64,000 nt of DNA from Agromyces sp. Soil535 (lineage in GTDB: Bacteria > Actinomycetota > Actinomycetes > Actinomycetales > Microbacteriaceae), in NCBI RefSeq assembly GCF_001428255.1, contig NZ_LMRW01000025.1, forward strand, positions 233,632 through 297,631, read 5' to 3'. The notes under the pieces are model-generated. The model was not told where the DNA came from, did not search any database, and saw nothing but the letters and a program-made list of their open reading frames with translations. Position numbers and translations under genes: made by a program. Each line of letters starts with the position of its first letter. Positions within the stretch are counted from its first letter, which is position 1. Shown one piece after another: positions 23,657 through 31,857 of this stretch.

Positions 23657-24457
23657 ATGAGTGCCGCGATTCGAGCCCTGACGCAGATGCCGTCGCCGCA
23701 GTACGTGATGTCGGCCGAAGGGCGCCGCATCGCCACCTATCTCTGGGGCGACGAGGATGCGCCGGTGGTGCTGTGCGTGCACGGGTTCGCGTCGAGCTGC
23801 CGCGACAACTGGGTCGACACCGGATGGGTGCGCGACCTCACCCGGGCGGGGTTCCGCGTGCTCGGCGTCGACCAGCTCGGCCACGGCGCGAGCGACAAGC
23901 CGCATGTCGCGGCGGCGTACGGCATGGACGCGCTCGTCGACGACCTGATCACGGTCCTCGACACGTACCTGCTCGACACCGTCCTCTATGCCGGCTACTC
24001 GCTGGGCGCGCGGGTCGGCTGGCAGCTCGCGGTGCAGGCGCCCGAGCATGTCCAGCGTGCGGTGCTCGGCGGCATCCCCGATGGGCGCCCGCTCGCGCGG
24101 CTGCAGATCGAGCAGGCCCGCGCCTACGCGCAGCACGGCACCCCGGTCGAGGACCAGGTGACCCGCAACTACGTGACCCTCGCCGAGCGGGTCGCGGGCA
24201 ACGACCTGGGTGCGCTCGTCGCGCTCGCCGAGGGCATGCGCCTGGGTGACGCCGACCCCGATCCGGCGCATCCGCCGACACAGTCCATCCTGTTCGCCAC
24301 GGGCAGCGAGGACGCGATCCTCGAGCGGTCGAAGGTGCTCGCGCATGCCACGCCGAACGGCACGTTCGTCGAGCTGCCGCACCGGCACCACTTCAACGCG
24401 CCCGGGTCGCGGGTGTTCCGACAGGCGGCTGTGGAGTTCTTCACCGAGCGCAGCTGA
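23657..24457 (+). CDS. Alpha/beta hydrolase
   Basis: 266 residues from the ATG at 23657; GGAAG at 23642 is better spaced for this start than for the ATG at 23648. Oxyanion region VHGFASS, GVDQLGHGASDKP, nucleophile elbow GYSLGARVG, a late acid in FATGSEDAIL and His in HRHHFNAPG form the usual hydrolase set. There is no signal peptide. The substrate is unknown. The same-strand oxidoreductase gene starts 41 bases after its stop, so cotranscription with the lipid pair is possible. Confidence 0.8.
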   Translation: MSAAIRALTQMPSPQYVMSAEGRRIATYLWGDEDAPVVLCVHGFASSCRDNWVDTGWVRDLTRAGFRVLGVDQLGHGASDKPHVAAAYGMDALVDDLITVLDTYLLDTVLYAGYSLGARVGWQLAVQAPEHVQRAVLGGIPDGRPLARLQIEQARAYAQHGTPVEDQVTRNYVTLAERVAGNDLGALVALAEGMRLGDADPDPAHPPTQSILFATGSEDAILERSKVLAHATPNGTFVELPHRHHFNAPGSRVFRQAAVEFFTERS

Positions 24458-24497
24458 CGTTGGTGCGGTCGCATCCGGTGCGGACTAGCGTGGAGGC

Positions 24498-25877
24498 GTG
24501 CCCGTTCCGGTCGCTGACGCCCGGACCGCTCACGCCACCGGCGTGGAGCGCCTTCTCGAGAGCTATCGGGCCGTCCCGGCGACGGCCCCGGTTCGGCTCG
24601 CCAAACGCACCTCGAACCTGTTCCGGGCACGAGCGAAGTCGGATGCGGCGGGCCTCGACACCTCGGGACTGACGCACGTCATCGCGGTCGACCCCGCGGC
24701 GCGCACCGCCGACGTGGCCGGCATGTGCACCTACGAGGACCTCGTCGCCGCGACACTGCCATACGGGTTGGCGCCCCTGGTGGTGCCGCAGCTGAAGACC
24801 ATCACCCTCGGCGGCGCGGTGACGGGCCTCGGCATCGAGTCGACGGCGTTCCGCAGCGGGATGCCGCACGAGTCGGTGCTGGAACTGGACATCCTCACCG
24901 GCGCCGGAGAGGTGCTCACCGCATCGCGCGACGAGCGCTCCGACCTGTTCCGCGCCTTCCCGAACTCGTACGGGACACTCGGCTACGCGGTGCGCCTGCG
25001 CATCGAGCTCGAGCCGGTGCAGCCGTTCGTCGCGCTCACGCATCTGCGGTTCCATGCGCTCGTCGACCTCGTCGCCGCGATGGATCGCATCATCGAGACC
25101 GGCCGCCTCGACGGGGTTCAGGTCGACTACCTCGACGGGGTCGTGTTCAGCGCCGACGAGAGCTACCTGTGCGTGGGCGTGCAGACCGGGGCATCCGGAC
25201 CCGTCAGCGACTACACCCGCCAGCAGATCTTCTACCGCTCGATCCAGCACGACGAGGGTGCCACGCACGACCGCCTCACCATCCACGACTACCTGTGGCG
25301 GTGGGACACCGACTGGTTCTGGTGCTCGAGGGCGTTCGGCGCGCAGCATCCGCTGATCCGCCGGTTCTGGCCGCGACGGTACCGGCGCAGCAGCTCCTAC
25401 TGGAAGCTGATGAGCCTCGAACAGCGGTTCGGCATCGGCGATCGCCTCGAGCGGCTCAAGGGCCGTCCGCCGCGCGAGCGCGTCGTGCAGGATGTCGAGG
25501 TGCCGATCGAGCGGTGCGCGGAGTTCCTGGACTGGTTCCTGGCCAACGTGCCGATCGAGCCGATCTGGCTGTGCCCACTGCGCCTGCGTGACGATGGCGG
25601 CTGGCCGCTCTACCCGCTCCGTCCGCACCGGACGTACGTCAACGTCGGCTTCTGGGCGACGGTGCCCGTCGGGCGCAGCGACGGTGAGACGAATCGCCTG
25701 ATCGAACGCAAGGTCGGCGAGCTCGACGGGCACAAGTCGCTGTACTCCGAGGCCTACTACTCCCGCGAGGAGTTCGACGAACGCTACGGCGGTGAGACCT
25801 ACCGGGCCGCGAAGCAGCGGTACGACCCGGATTCACGACTCCTCGATCTCTATGCGAAGGCGGTGCAACGACGATGA
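24498..25877 (+). CDS. tmsA: FAD-binding oxidoreductase, likely 10-methylene fatty acyl reductase (TmsA/BfaA-like)
   Basis: 459 residues from a GTG preceded by TGGAGG. A FAD_binding_4 (PCMH) domain spans about 50-190, with THVIAVDPAARTADVAG, LVVPQLKTITLGGAVTGLGIES and SYGTLGYAVRLRIEL, followed by a DWARF1/sterol-reductase-like C-terminal half. It is coupled by an ATGA overlap to a cyclopropane-synthase-type methyltransferase. In actinobacteria this pair makes 10-methyl branched (tuberculostearic-type) acyl chains: the methyltransferase adds a methylene at an oleoyl double bond and the flavoprotein reduces it. Gene order here is reductase first. Function is inferred from the pairing. Confidence 0.75.
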   Translation: MPVPVADARTAHATGVERLLESYRAVPATAPVRLAKRTSNLFRARAKSDAAGLDTSGLTHVIAVDPAARTADVAGMCTYEDLVAATLPYGLAPLVVPQLKTITLGGAVTGLGIESTAFRSGMPHESVLELDILTGAGEVLTASRDERSDLFRAFPNSYGTLGYAVRLRIELEPVQPFVALTHLRFHALVDLVAAMDRIIETGRLDGVQVDYLDGVVFSADESYLCVGVQTGASGPVSDYTRQQIFYRSIQHDEGATHDRLTIHDYLWRWDTDWFWCSRAFGAQHPLIRRFWPRRYRRSSSYWKLMSLEQRFGIGDRLERLKGRPPRERVVQDVEVPIERCAEFLDWFLANVPIEPIWLCPLRLRDDGGWPLYPLRPHRTYVNVGFWATVPVGRSDGETNRLIERKVGELDGHKSLYSEAYYSREEFDERYGGETYRAAKQRYDPDSRLLDLYAKAVQRR

Positions 25878-27247
25878 CCACGATCAAGGGACATGCGGCG
25901 CAGACGGCAGAGCAGCCGGACACGCCGGAGAAGCTCGAGACGCCGGATGCGGCTGAGAAGCCGGAAGGGGCGGGGAAGCTCACCCTCGCCGAGATCCTGG
26001 AGCTCTTCGCCGGCGGTCGGCTCCCGCTGCGGTTCACCGCCTACGACGGAAGCTCGGCGGGACCGCCCGACGCCGCGTTCGGGTTGGAGCTGAAGACGCC
26101 GCGGGGAACGACCTACCTCGCCACTGGGCGCGGTGATCTCGGCCTGGCCCGCGCCTACATCGCCGGTGACCTCGAGATCCACGGGGTGCACCCCGGCGAC
26201 CCCTACGAGCTGCTCAAGGCCCTGGCCGACGAACTGGTCTTCCGGATGCCGCCGCCGCGTGTGATGGCACAGATCGTCCGCTCCATCGGCGTCGAGCACC
26301 TGCGCCCGATCGCGCCACCGCCGCAGGAGGTGCCGGCCCGCTGGCGTCGCGTCGCCGGGGGACTCCGGCACAGCAAGGCTCGAGACGCCGAGGCGATCCA
26401 CCACCACTACGACGTCTCGAACACCTTCTACGAGTGGGTGCTGGGGCCGTCGATGACCTACACGTGCGCGTGCTACCCGCGGCTTGACGCATCGCTCGAC
26501 GAGGCCCAGGAGAACAAGTACCGGCTGGTGTTCGAGAAGCTGCGGCTGAAGCCCGGCGACCGGCTCCTCGACGTCGGGTGCGGGTGGGGCGGCATGGTGC
26601 GCTACGCGGCTCGCCGCGGCATCCGGGCCATCGGCGTGACGCTGTCGCAGGAGCAGACGTCGTGGGCGCAGCACGCCATCGCCGAGGAGGGCCTGGCCGA
26701 CCTGGCCGAGGTCCGCTACGGCGACTACCGCGACATCCGGGAGGCCGACTTCGACGCGGTCTCGTCGATCGGCCTGCTCGAGCACATCGGGGTGCGGAAC
26801 TACCCGTCGTACTTCCGGTTCCTGCAGTCCAGGCTCCGCATCGGCGGGCTGCTGCTCAACCACTGCATCACCCGTCCAGACAACCGGTCCGAACCGCCGA
26901 TCAACGGGTTCATCGATCGCTACGTCTTCCCCGACGGGGAGCTCACCGGCTCGGGCCGCATCGTCAGCGAGGCCCAGAACGTCGGCCTGGAGGTGCTGCA
27001 CGAGGAGAACCTGCGTCCCCACTACGCGATGACCCTGCGGGACTGGTGCGCCAACCTCGTCGAGCACTGGGACGAGGCGGTCGCCGAGGTCGGGCTTCCG
27101 ACCGCGAAGGTGTGGGGTCTGTACATGGCCGGATCACGGCTCGCCTTCGAGAAGGGCGGGATCCAGTTGCACCAGGTGCTGGCGGTCAAGCCCGATGACC
27201 GTGGCGGCGTCAGCGACCTGCCGCTGCGGCCGTGGTGGACGCCTTAG
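25874..27247 (+). CDS. tmsB: Cyclopropane-fatty-acid-synthase-type SAM methyltransferase (TmsB-like)
   Basis: 457 residues, start in the ATGA overlap. A Glu/Pro/Thr-rich head (about 1-35) and an N-terminal lipid-binding region are followed by the methyltransferase core: IHHHYDVSNTFYEWVLGPSMTYTCACY, the SAM site LLDVGCGWGGM, and VSSIGLLEHIG with HCITRPD. These are conserved in CFA synthases and in the methylene-forming enzyme of 10-methyl lipid synthesis. The oxidoreductase partner upstream favours the latter. The C-terminal DDRGGVSDLPLRPWWTP tail and stop are duplicated 252 bases downstream. Confidence 0.8.
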   Translation: MTTIKGHAAQTAEQPDTPEKLETPDAAEKPEGAGKLTLAEILELFAGGRLPLRFTAYDGSSAGPPDAAFGLELKTPRGTTYLATGRGDLGLARAYIAGDLEIHGVHPGDPYELLKALADELVFRMPPPRVMAQIVRSIGVEHLRPIAPPPQEVPARWRRVAGGLRHSKARDAEAIHHHYDVSNTFYEWVLGPSMTYTCACYPRLDASLDEAQENKYRLVFEKLRLKPGDRLLDVGCGWGGMVRYAARRGIRAIGVTLSQEQTSWAQHAIAEEGLADLAEVRYGDYRDIREADFDAVSSIGLLEHIGVRNYPSYFRFLQSRLRIGGLLLNHCITRPDNRSEPPINGFIDRYVFPDGELTGSGRIVSEAQNVGLEVLHEENLRPHYAMTLRDWCANLVEHWDEAVAEVGLPTAKVWGLYMAGSRLAFEKGGIQLHQVLAVKPDDRGGVSDLPLRPWWTP

Positions 27248-27253
27248 CCTCCG
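27183..27253 (+). repeat. 71-bp direct repeat, copy A (3' end of the methyltransferase gene)
   Basis: 27183-27253 matches 27435-27505 with three mismatches, two of which fall in the stop codon region (TTAG against CGAG). Copy A is the functional gene end. Confidence 0.92.
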
Positions 27254-27285
27254 TTGGTACGTGCCCGGGGGCGCACAACGCCTGT

Positions 27286-27434
27286 TTACACGACGAATGG
27301 CGGCTCGCCCGGCGCCGGCTTCAGTTGCCGCACGACCTCGGCGACGCAGTCGCCGTGCACGAGGTTCGGCTCGCGCCAAGCGACGCCGATGAAGAAGTCA
27401 ACGTCGAGGTCGCGCACGGGAAGGCTGACGAGTT
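27286..27434 (-). pseudogene. LysR-type regulator C-terminal remnant
   Basis: About 50 codons on the minus strand, ending at TAA 27286-27288, read TELVSLPVRDLDVDFFIGVAWREPNLVHG and end in a short Pro-rich tail. This is the style of the last strand and helix of a LysR effector domain. Upstream on that strand the frame runs straight into copy B of the methyltransferase repeat, so the rest of the regulator is gone. The family call is tentative because the fragment is short. Confidence 0.45.
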
Positions 27435-27505
27435 CGGTCAAGCCCGATGACCGTGGCGGCGTCAGCGACCTGCCGCTGCGGCCATGGTGGACGCCCGAGC
27501 CTCCG
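27435..27505 (+). repeat. 71-bp direct repeat, copy B (orphan methyltransferase tail)
   Basis: Near-copy of 27183-27253 lying 252 bases away. It covers the last codons of the minus-strand NmrA gene, whose C-terminal STMAAAAGR is therefore encoded by repeat sequence. Confidence 0.92.
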
Positions 27506-28310
27506 GAGCCAGTTCTTCCTGCGCCCACCGCTCGAACGTCGTGGCCCCACGCCCGAGGACCCGATCGACGCCATCCGAGAGGTACTCGTCACGACCTCCG
27601 GCGATCCCGTCGAGCATCGCCATCCGCCACGTGATGTACGTGTCGGGCGCGCCGGACTCGCGCAGTCGGCGAACATGAGCGTCGCGATCGTCGGTGACGT
27701 ACTCGACCTGTTCGCCGCGCGCGCGTGCGAGCACCGCTGCCGCCTCGCCGAAGCCGAGGGCGCGAGGGCCGGAGAGTTCGACGATCTCACCCTCCCATCC
27801 GGCCTCGACGAGGATGCTCGCCGCGACATCGGCGATGTCGCGGACGTCGATGAACGGATGCCTGGCCTCGCCCACGGGTGCGTGAATCCGCCCGTGCTCG
27901 GGCACGAACATCGCCTCGCTGAAGTTCTGGGCGAAGTGCGTCGGACGAAGGATCGTCCAAGGGATGCCGCCCGCCGCCAATGTTTGTTCCGCTCGGGCCA
28001 CAACGCCATCGGGGAGGAACTCCACGCCCCGCGCCGACAGGAGCACGACGCGGCGCACACCGGCGTCGACAGCCGCGGCGAGCAGCCGTGCGAGGAGCGC
28101 GCTCCAATCGGTCGCCGATCCAGGCCCGACGATGAAGATGCCCTCCACGTCACGCACGGCGTCCGCATAGGTGGAGGCGTCGTGCCAGTCGAATCGGACG
28201 TCGCCGGATGACCGGCTGGCGACACGGGCGGTGTGGCCGAGCGATGCGAGGCGGGTACCAAGGCGTCGGCCGACCTTGCCGGTGCCGCCGAGGATGAGGA
28301 AGAGAGCCAT
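27462..28310 (-). CDS. NmrA-like NAD(P)-binding protein
   Basis: 282 residues. FLILGGTGKVGRRLGTRLASLGH gives the Rossmann site, and VLLSARGVEFL and WTILRPTHFAQNFSE follow, as in NmrA/atypical SDR proteins that sense or reduce via NAD(P)H. The catalytic Tyr-X3-Lys is absent, as usual in the group. The C-terminus runs into a duplicated piece of the methyltransferase gene, so the last residues may not be native. It is divergent from an AraC regulator at 28391, a common pairing that suggests direct control. Confidence 0.82.
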   Translation of the reverse strand: MALFLILGGTGKVGRRLGTRLASLGHTARVASRSSGDVRFDWHDASTYADAVRDVEGIFIVGPGSATDWSALLARLLAAAVDAGVRRVVLLSARGVEFLPDGVVARAEQTLAAGGIPWTILRPTHFAQNFSEAMFVPEHGRIHAPVGEARHPFIDVRDIADVAASILVEAGWEGEIVELSGPRALGFGEAAAVLARARGEQVEYVTDDRDAHVRRLRESGAPDTYITWRMAMLDGIAGGRDEYLSDGVDRVLGRGATTFERWAQEELAPEARASTMAAAAGR

Positions 28311-28390
28311 AGCTGCAGCCTACGAGGGGCGGTGCGACGAAAACACAGCGAATTGCTCAATGAATTGTATGAACGTCTAGAGTGGTGCCC

Positions 28391-29284
28391 ATGGATGCCC
28401 TCTCAGAGGTGTTGGCACGAGCTCGGGCTCGCGGGGCGGTCTTCTCGGTGCTCGGCCGGAATACGCCGTGGGGACTCGACTTCTCCGGGGGACGGCCGCT
28501 CGTCATCCACGTCCTCCAGCGAGGAAGCGCCGTGCTCACTCGGGCCAATGGATCGCACCGGGTCGGTGAGGGCGATGTCGTGCTGGTGCGGGGCGGCACG
28601 CCATACTCCCTCGCGAGCGCGCCTGGGGCGACATCCGAGCCCATCGAACTTGCCCGCGCCCGCGGATCGCATGCGACGGGCGACGACGACGCCGTCGTGC
28701 TCTGCGGCGCGTACACGATCGGGGGCAGCCCCGGGGCCGACCTGCTCGACTCGCTGCCAGACGTGCTCGTGGTGGCGGCAGGCGAGCAATCTGCAGGACT
28801 CGGCCTGCTGGTCGGTCTCCTCGCCGCAGAGGCGGACAGGGCCGCGCCGGGTCAACAGGCGGTGCTCGACCGTGCACTCGACCTCGTACTCGTCCAGGCC
28901 CTGAGGGACGCGTTCACGATCGGCACGTGGGAAGCTCCCGGCTGGTACCGCGCCCTCGGCGATCCGGCGCTCGCGGCGGTGCTCGACGTTGTGCACAGCT
29001 CGCCGGAAGACCGGTGGACCGTCGAGTCGATGGCGCGGCTCGCCCACCTGTCACGGGCGGGCTTCGCGCGCCGATTCGCGGCGACCGTAGGCGAGACCCC
29101 CGCCGCGTACGTGACCCGCTTGCGCATCGAGCGGGCGGAGGACCTGCTGCGAGGCACGACCGACACCGTCGCGGCGGTCGCCGCGATCACCGGATTCGCA
29201 TCCGAATACTCGCTGGCCGCCGCGTTCAAGCGGCGACATCGCATCTCGCCCGGACGCTGGCGACGTCAGGTCCGGTCCGCGTGA
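28391..29284 (+). CDS. AraC-family regulator with N-terminal cupin (Cupin_6)
   Basis: 297 residues from the ATG at 28391; GTGs at 28382 and 28385 are alternatives. The N-terminal cupin_6 sensor (about 10-185) includes RGGTPYSLAS. The C-terminal double HTH (about 200-295) has WTVESMARLAHLSRAGFARRFAATVGETPAAYVTRLRIERAEDLL and ITGFASEYSLAAAFKRRHRISPGRWR. It is divergent from the NmrA gene across an unusually AT-rich 80-base gap (AATTGCTCAATGAATTGTATG), which probably carries both promoters. Confidence 0.88.
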   Translation: MDALSEVLARARARGAVFSVLGRNTPWGLDFSGGRPLVIHVLQRGSAVLTRANGSHRVGEGDVVLVRGGTPYSLASAPGATSEPIELARARGSHATGDDDAVVLCGAYTIGGSPGADLLDSLPDVLVVAAGEQSAGLGLLVGLLAAEADRAAPGQQAVLDRALDLVLVQALRDAFTIGTWEAPGWYRALGDPALAAVLDVVHSSPEDRWTVESMARLAHLSRAGFARRFAATVGETPAAYVTRLRIERAEDLLRGTTDTVAAVAAITGFASEYSLAAAFKRRHRISPGRWRRQVRSA

Positions 29285-29296
29285 GCGTCGCGACTG

Positions 29297-30307
29297 CTAG
29301 ACGGCGGGGGGCGCGGCGGTCGACGCGCGCGACACGAGCGCGACCTGCAACTCCGGGCCCGCGGTCGGCACGGGCCGCGTTTCGACGACACTGAGCGCGA
29401 GACCCGCGAAGTAGCGGCCGAGCCCGACCGTGTTCACGCTGATCGTCGAGAGGCGCGGCTCGAACATCGACGCGAGCGGGGTGTCGTCGTGGCCGATGAC
29501 GGAGAGGTCGCGGGGGAGTGAGAGTCCCATCCGCAGGCCGGCGCCGACGAGTGCGGCGGCGACGTCGTCGTTGTACGCGGCGACCGCGGTGACGCCCGCG
29601 GCACGCCAGCGGGCGATCGCGGCGCTCGCCGAGGCATCCGTCAGCTCGATGTCGGTCGTCGGCAGCGGCAGCGGGGCGAGGCCGAGCGATGTCGCCGCGT
29701 CGTTCGCGCGGCGGCGGCGCACGGTCACGAGGTCGGCCACGCGCGGATCCGCCGAGCCCGCGAATGCGATCGCCCGGTGCCCGAGGTCGTACAGGTGCTG
29801 AACCTGCAGCACCGGGCCGTCCTCGGGGTACTCGTCGGCGATGGGCGCGTCGGGGTCGGGGATGAGCCGCGTCACGCCGGCGGCGCGGATCGACTCCGCC
29901 TGGCCCGGTGCGAACGGCGTCATCGACATGACGACGTCGGGCTGCAGGGTCTCCCAGAGCGGGCGGGCCTGGCCGGTGGGGTGCGGCGTGTAGGTGATGA
30001 GGGCGTAGCCGGCCTCATCGAGGGCGAGGGACGCCTCCTCGATGTTGCGGCGCAGGTTGAAGTCGAGCGGCCAGTCGGGCAGAACGAGCAGCACGATGCG
30101 CGTGCGGCCGCTGGCGAGGGCGCGCGCCGCGATGTGCGGGCGGTAGCCGAGGCGCTTGGCTTCGTCGAGCACGCGAGTTCGCGTCGCCTCCGAGATGGTC
30201 TGGCCCGGGGTGTCGTTGAGCACGAACCCGACGGTCGCGCGCGAGATGCCGAGGGAGTGCGCGATGTCGGCCGCCGTGACCCGACGGGTGCTGGTCGTCT
30301 GCGACAT
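29297..30307 (-). CDS. LacI-family repressor of the rhamnoside/glucoside unit
   Basis: 336 residues from the ATG at 30307. The HTH (about 8-30) has VTAADIAHSLGISRATVGFVLNDTPGQTIS, the hinge helix is in IAARALASG, and a periplasmic-binding-protein-like effector domain follows, ending with SVIGHDDTPLASMFEPRLSTI. It is divergent from the sugar carrier at 30455. Two copies of a CTAGC-type palindrome lie in the gap (30333-30346 and 30375-30388), so it probably represses both itself and the carrier/GH78-GH3 unit. The inducer is unknown, perhaps rhamnose, glucose or a disaccharide. Confidence 0.87.
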   Translation of the reverse strand: MSQTTSTRRVTAADIAHSLGISRATVGFVLNDTPGQTISEATRTRVLDEAKRLGYRPHIAARALASGRTRIVLLVLPDWPLDFNLRRNIEEASLALDEAGYALITYTPHPTGQARPLWETLQPDVVMSMTPFAPGQAESIRAAGVTRLIPDPDAPIADEYPEDGPVLQVQHLYDLGHRAIAFAGSADPRVADLVTVRRRRANDAATSLGLAPLPLPTTDIELTDASASAAIARWRAAGVTAVAAYNDDVAAALVGAGLRMGLSLPRDLSVIGHDDTPLASMFEPRLSTISVNTVGLGRYFAGLALSVVETRPVPTAGPELQVALVSRASTAAPPAV

Positions 30308-30332
30308 CCGCTGCCTCTCGCTCGAAACGCGA

Positions 30333-30346
30333 CTTGCGCGCGCTAG
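30333..30346 (+). promoter_or_regulatory. LacI-type operator, site 1
   Basis: CTTGCGCGCGCTAG differs at two positions from the reverse complement of site 2 (30375-30388). It lies 26 bases before the LacI start, where it could block that gene's own promoter. Confidence 0.55.
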
Positions 30347-30374
30347 TTCTTCACTGTAGCATCGTCGGCATCCG

Positions 30375-30388
30375 CTAGCACGCGCTAG
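30375..30388 (+). promoter_or_regulatory. LacI-type operator, site 2
   Basis: CTAGCACGCGCTAG is an inverted repeat with a slightly asymmetric centre, 67 bases before the carrier start. It is probably the main operator of the divergent region. Confidence 0.65.
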
Positions 30389-30454
30389 TACTCTCCCCAG
30401 AGAATGAGCGCGAGCGGATGCCACAGCCACACCCCACACGACAACGGAGTCCCC

Positions 30455-31798
30455 ATGAACCCGACCGACCGCGACGACGAGCCGATCGTCCCCCCGGTGC
30501 CCTCCCCGTTTCCGACCGCGACCGTCGATCCCGACGTGATCCTCGAGGAGCACGAGCCTGCGCCCGACCTGCCCAAGGTCAACGCCCGCTACATCTGGTT
30601 CATGGTCCTGGCGCAGTTCGGCGTCTTCATGGCCTTCATCACCCCGCTCGCGATCTCCCTCTCCATCCGGGTGAACGAGCTGGCACCCGGCCGGGAGGAG
30701 GTGCTCGGGTACATCACGGGCGCCGGCGCCCTGTTCGTCATGCTCAGCGCCCCCTTCATGGGCGTGTGGAGCGACCGTACCCGCACCCGCCTCGGCCGCC
30801 GCCGGCCGTTCATGATCGGCGGCATGGTCGTCGGAGTCGTCTCGCTGGTCGTGATGGCGCTCGCGCCGAGCGTGCTGGTGCTCGGCTTCGGCTGGGTGCT
30901 CGCGCAGTGGGGCTGGGGCACTGTGCTCAGCAACCTGCAGATCTCGACGGCCGACCGCCTGCCCGAAGAGCAGCGCGGCAAGGTCGCCGGGCTCACCGGT
31001 TTCGCCACGCAGGTCGCCCCGGTCTTCGGTGTCATCCTCACGGTGGGCGTGACCGGCAACGCGCTGCTCCTGTTCCTCATCCCCGGCCTCGTCGGCGTCG
31101 TGCTCGTCACCCTCTTCGTCGCGCTCGTGCACGAGGCCGACAGCCGGGACCTCCCGAAGGACACGCTCACGGTCGGTGGACTGCTGCGAAAGTACCTCTA
31201 CAACCCCGCCAAGTACCCCGACTTCTCGCTGAATTGGCTCGGCCGATTCCTCTTCTACTTCGGCCTCACGCTCAACACCACCTTCACGGCGTTCTTCTTC
31301 GCGAACCGGCTCGGCATGCAGGTCACCGAGGTCGCAGGCCTCATCGCCTCGCTCGGCGGCGTCGGCGTGCTCGCGGTGACCGCCGGTGCGCTCGGCGGCG
31401 GGTTCCTCTCCGACCGGTTCCGCCGTCGCAAGGTGTTCGTCGTCGCCGGCGGTGCGCTCATGGCGGGCGGCATGGTGCTGATGGCGTTGTCGTCTGAGCT
31501 TCCCGCCCTCATCGCGGGCTCGCTCATCGTGTCGGCCGGCATCGGCATGTTCTCGGCGGTCGACCAGGCGCTGCTGCTCGACGTGCTGCCCGAGAAGTCC
31601 ACCGACGCGGGTCGCTTCATGGGCATCACCGGCTTCGCCACGTCGATCCCGCAGTCGGCGGCACCGCTCGTGGCCTCCGCGATCCTGCTCGTCGGGGTCT
31701 CCGGCGACGAGAAGAACTACTCCCTGCTCTACCTCATCGCCGCGGCGCTCGTCCTGGCGGGTGGCCTCGTCATCCTCCGCATCCGCTCCGTGCGCTGA
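30455..31798 (+). CDS. MFS sugar carrier, SLC45/GPH-like
   Basis: 447 residues from the ATG at 30455 (CGGAGT before it). A Pro/Asp-rich cytoplasmic head is followed by about twelve membrane segments. The loop 2-3 signature GVWSDRTRTRLGRRRPFM and its partial repeat SDRFRRRKVFV are typical of sucrose/maltose-type SLC45 and GPH carriers. It lies 59 bases before the GH78-GH3 gene and after the LacI operators. It probably brings in an intact di- or oligosaccharide, or a small glycoside, for cleavage inside the cell. Confidence 0.85.
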   Translation: MNPTDRDDEPIVPPVPSPFPTATVDPDVILEEHEPAPDLPKVNARYIWFMVLAQFGVFMAFITPLAISLSIRVNELAPGREEVLGYITGAGALFVMLSAPFMGVWSDRTRTRLGRRRPFMIGGMVVGVVSLVVMALAPSVLVLGFGWVLAQWGWGTVLSNLQISTADRLPEEQRGKVAGLTGFATQVAPVFGVILTVGVTGNALLLFLIPGLVGVVLVTLFVALVHEADSRDLPKDTLTVGGLLRKYLYNPAKYPDFSLNWLGRFLFYFGLTLNTTFTAFFFANRLGMQVTEVAGLIASLGGVGVLAVTAGALGGGFLSDRFRRRKVFVVAGGALMAGGMVLMALSSELPALIAGSLIVSAGIGMFSAVDQALLLDVLPEKSTDAGRFMGITGFATSIPQSAAPLVASAILLVGVSGDEKNYSLLYLIAAALVLAGGLVILRIRSVR

Positions 31799-31857
31799 GC
31801 CGCACCCCGACCTCCGCGCCCGCATCGCCACTCGACGCCACCTCCGAAGGATCAACC

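Noticed and set aside
27254..27634. A 126-residue plus-strand frame reading through the duplicated methyltransferase tail
   Set aside because: It has no ribosome site, reads Arg/Pro/Thr-rich out-of-frame sequence, and crosses a recombination junction.
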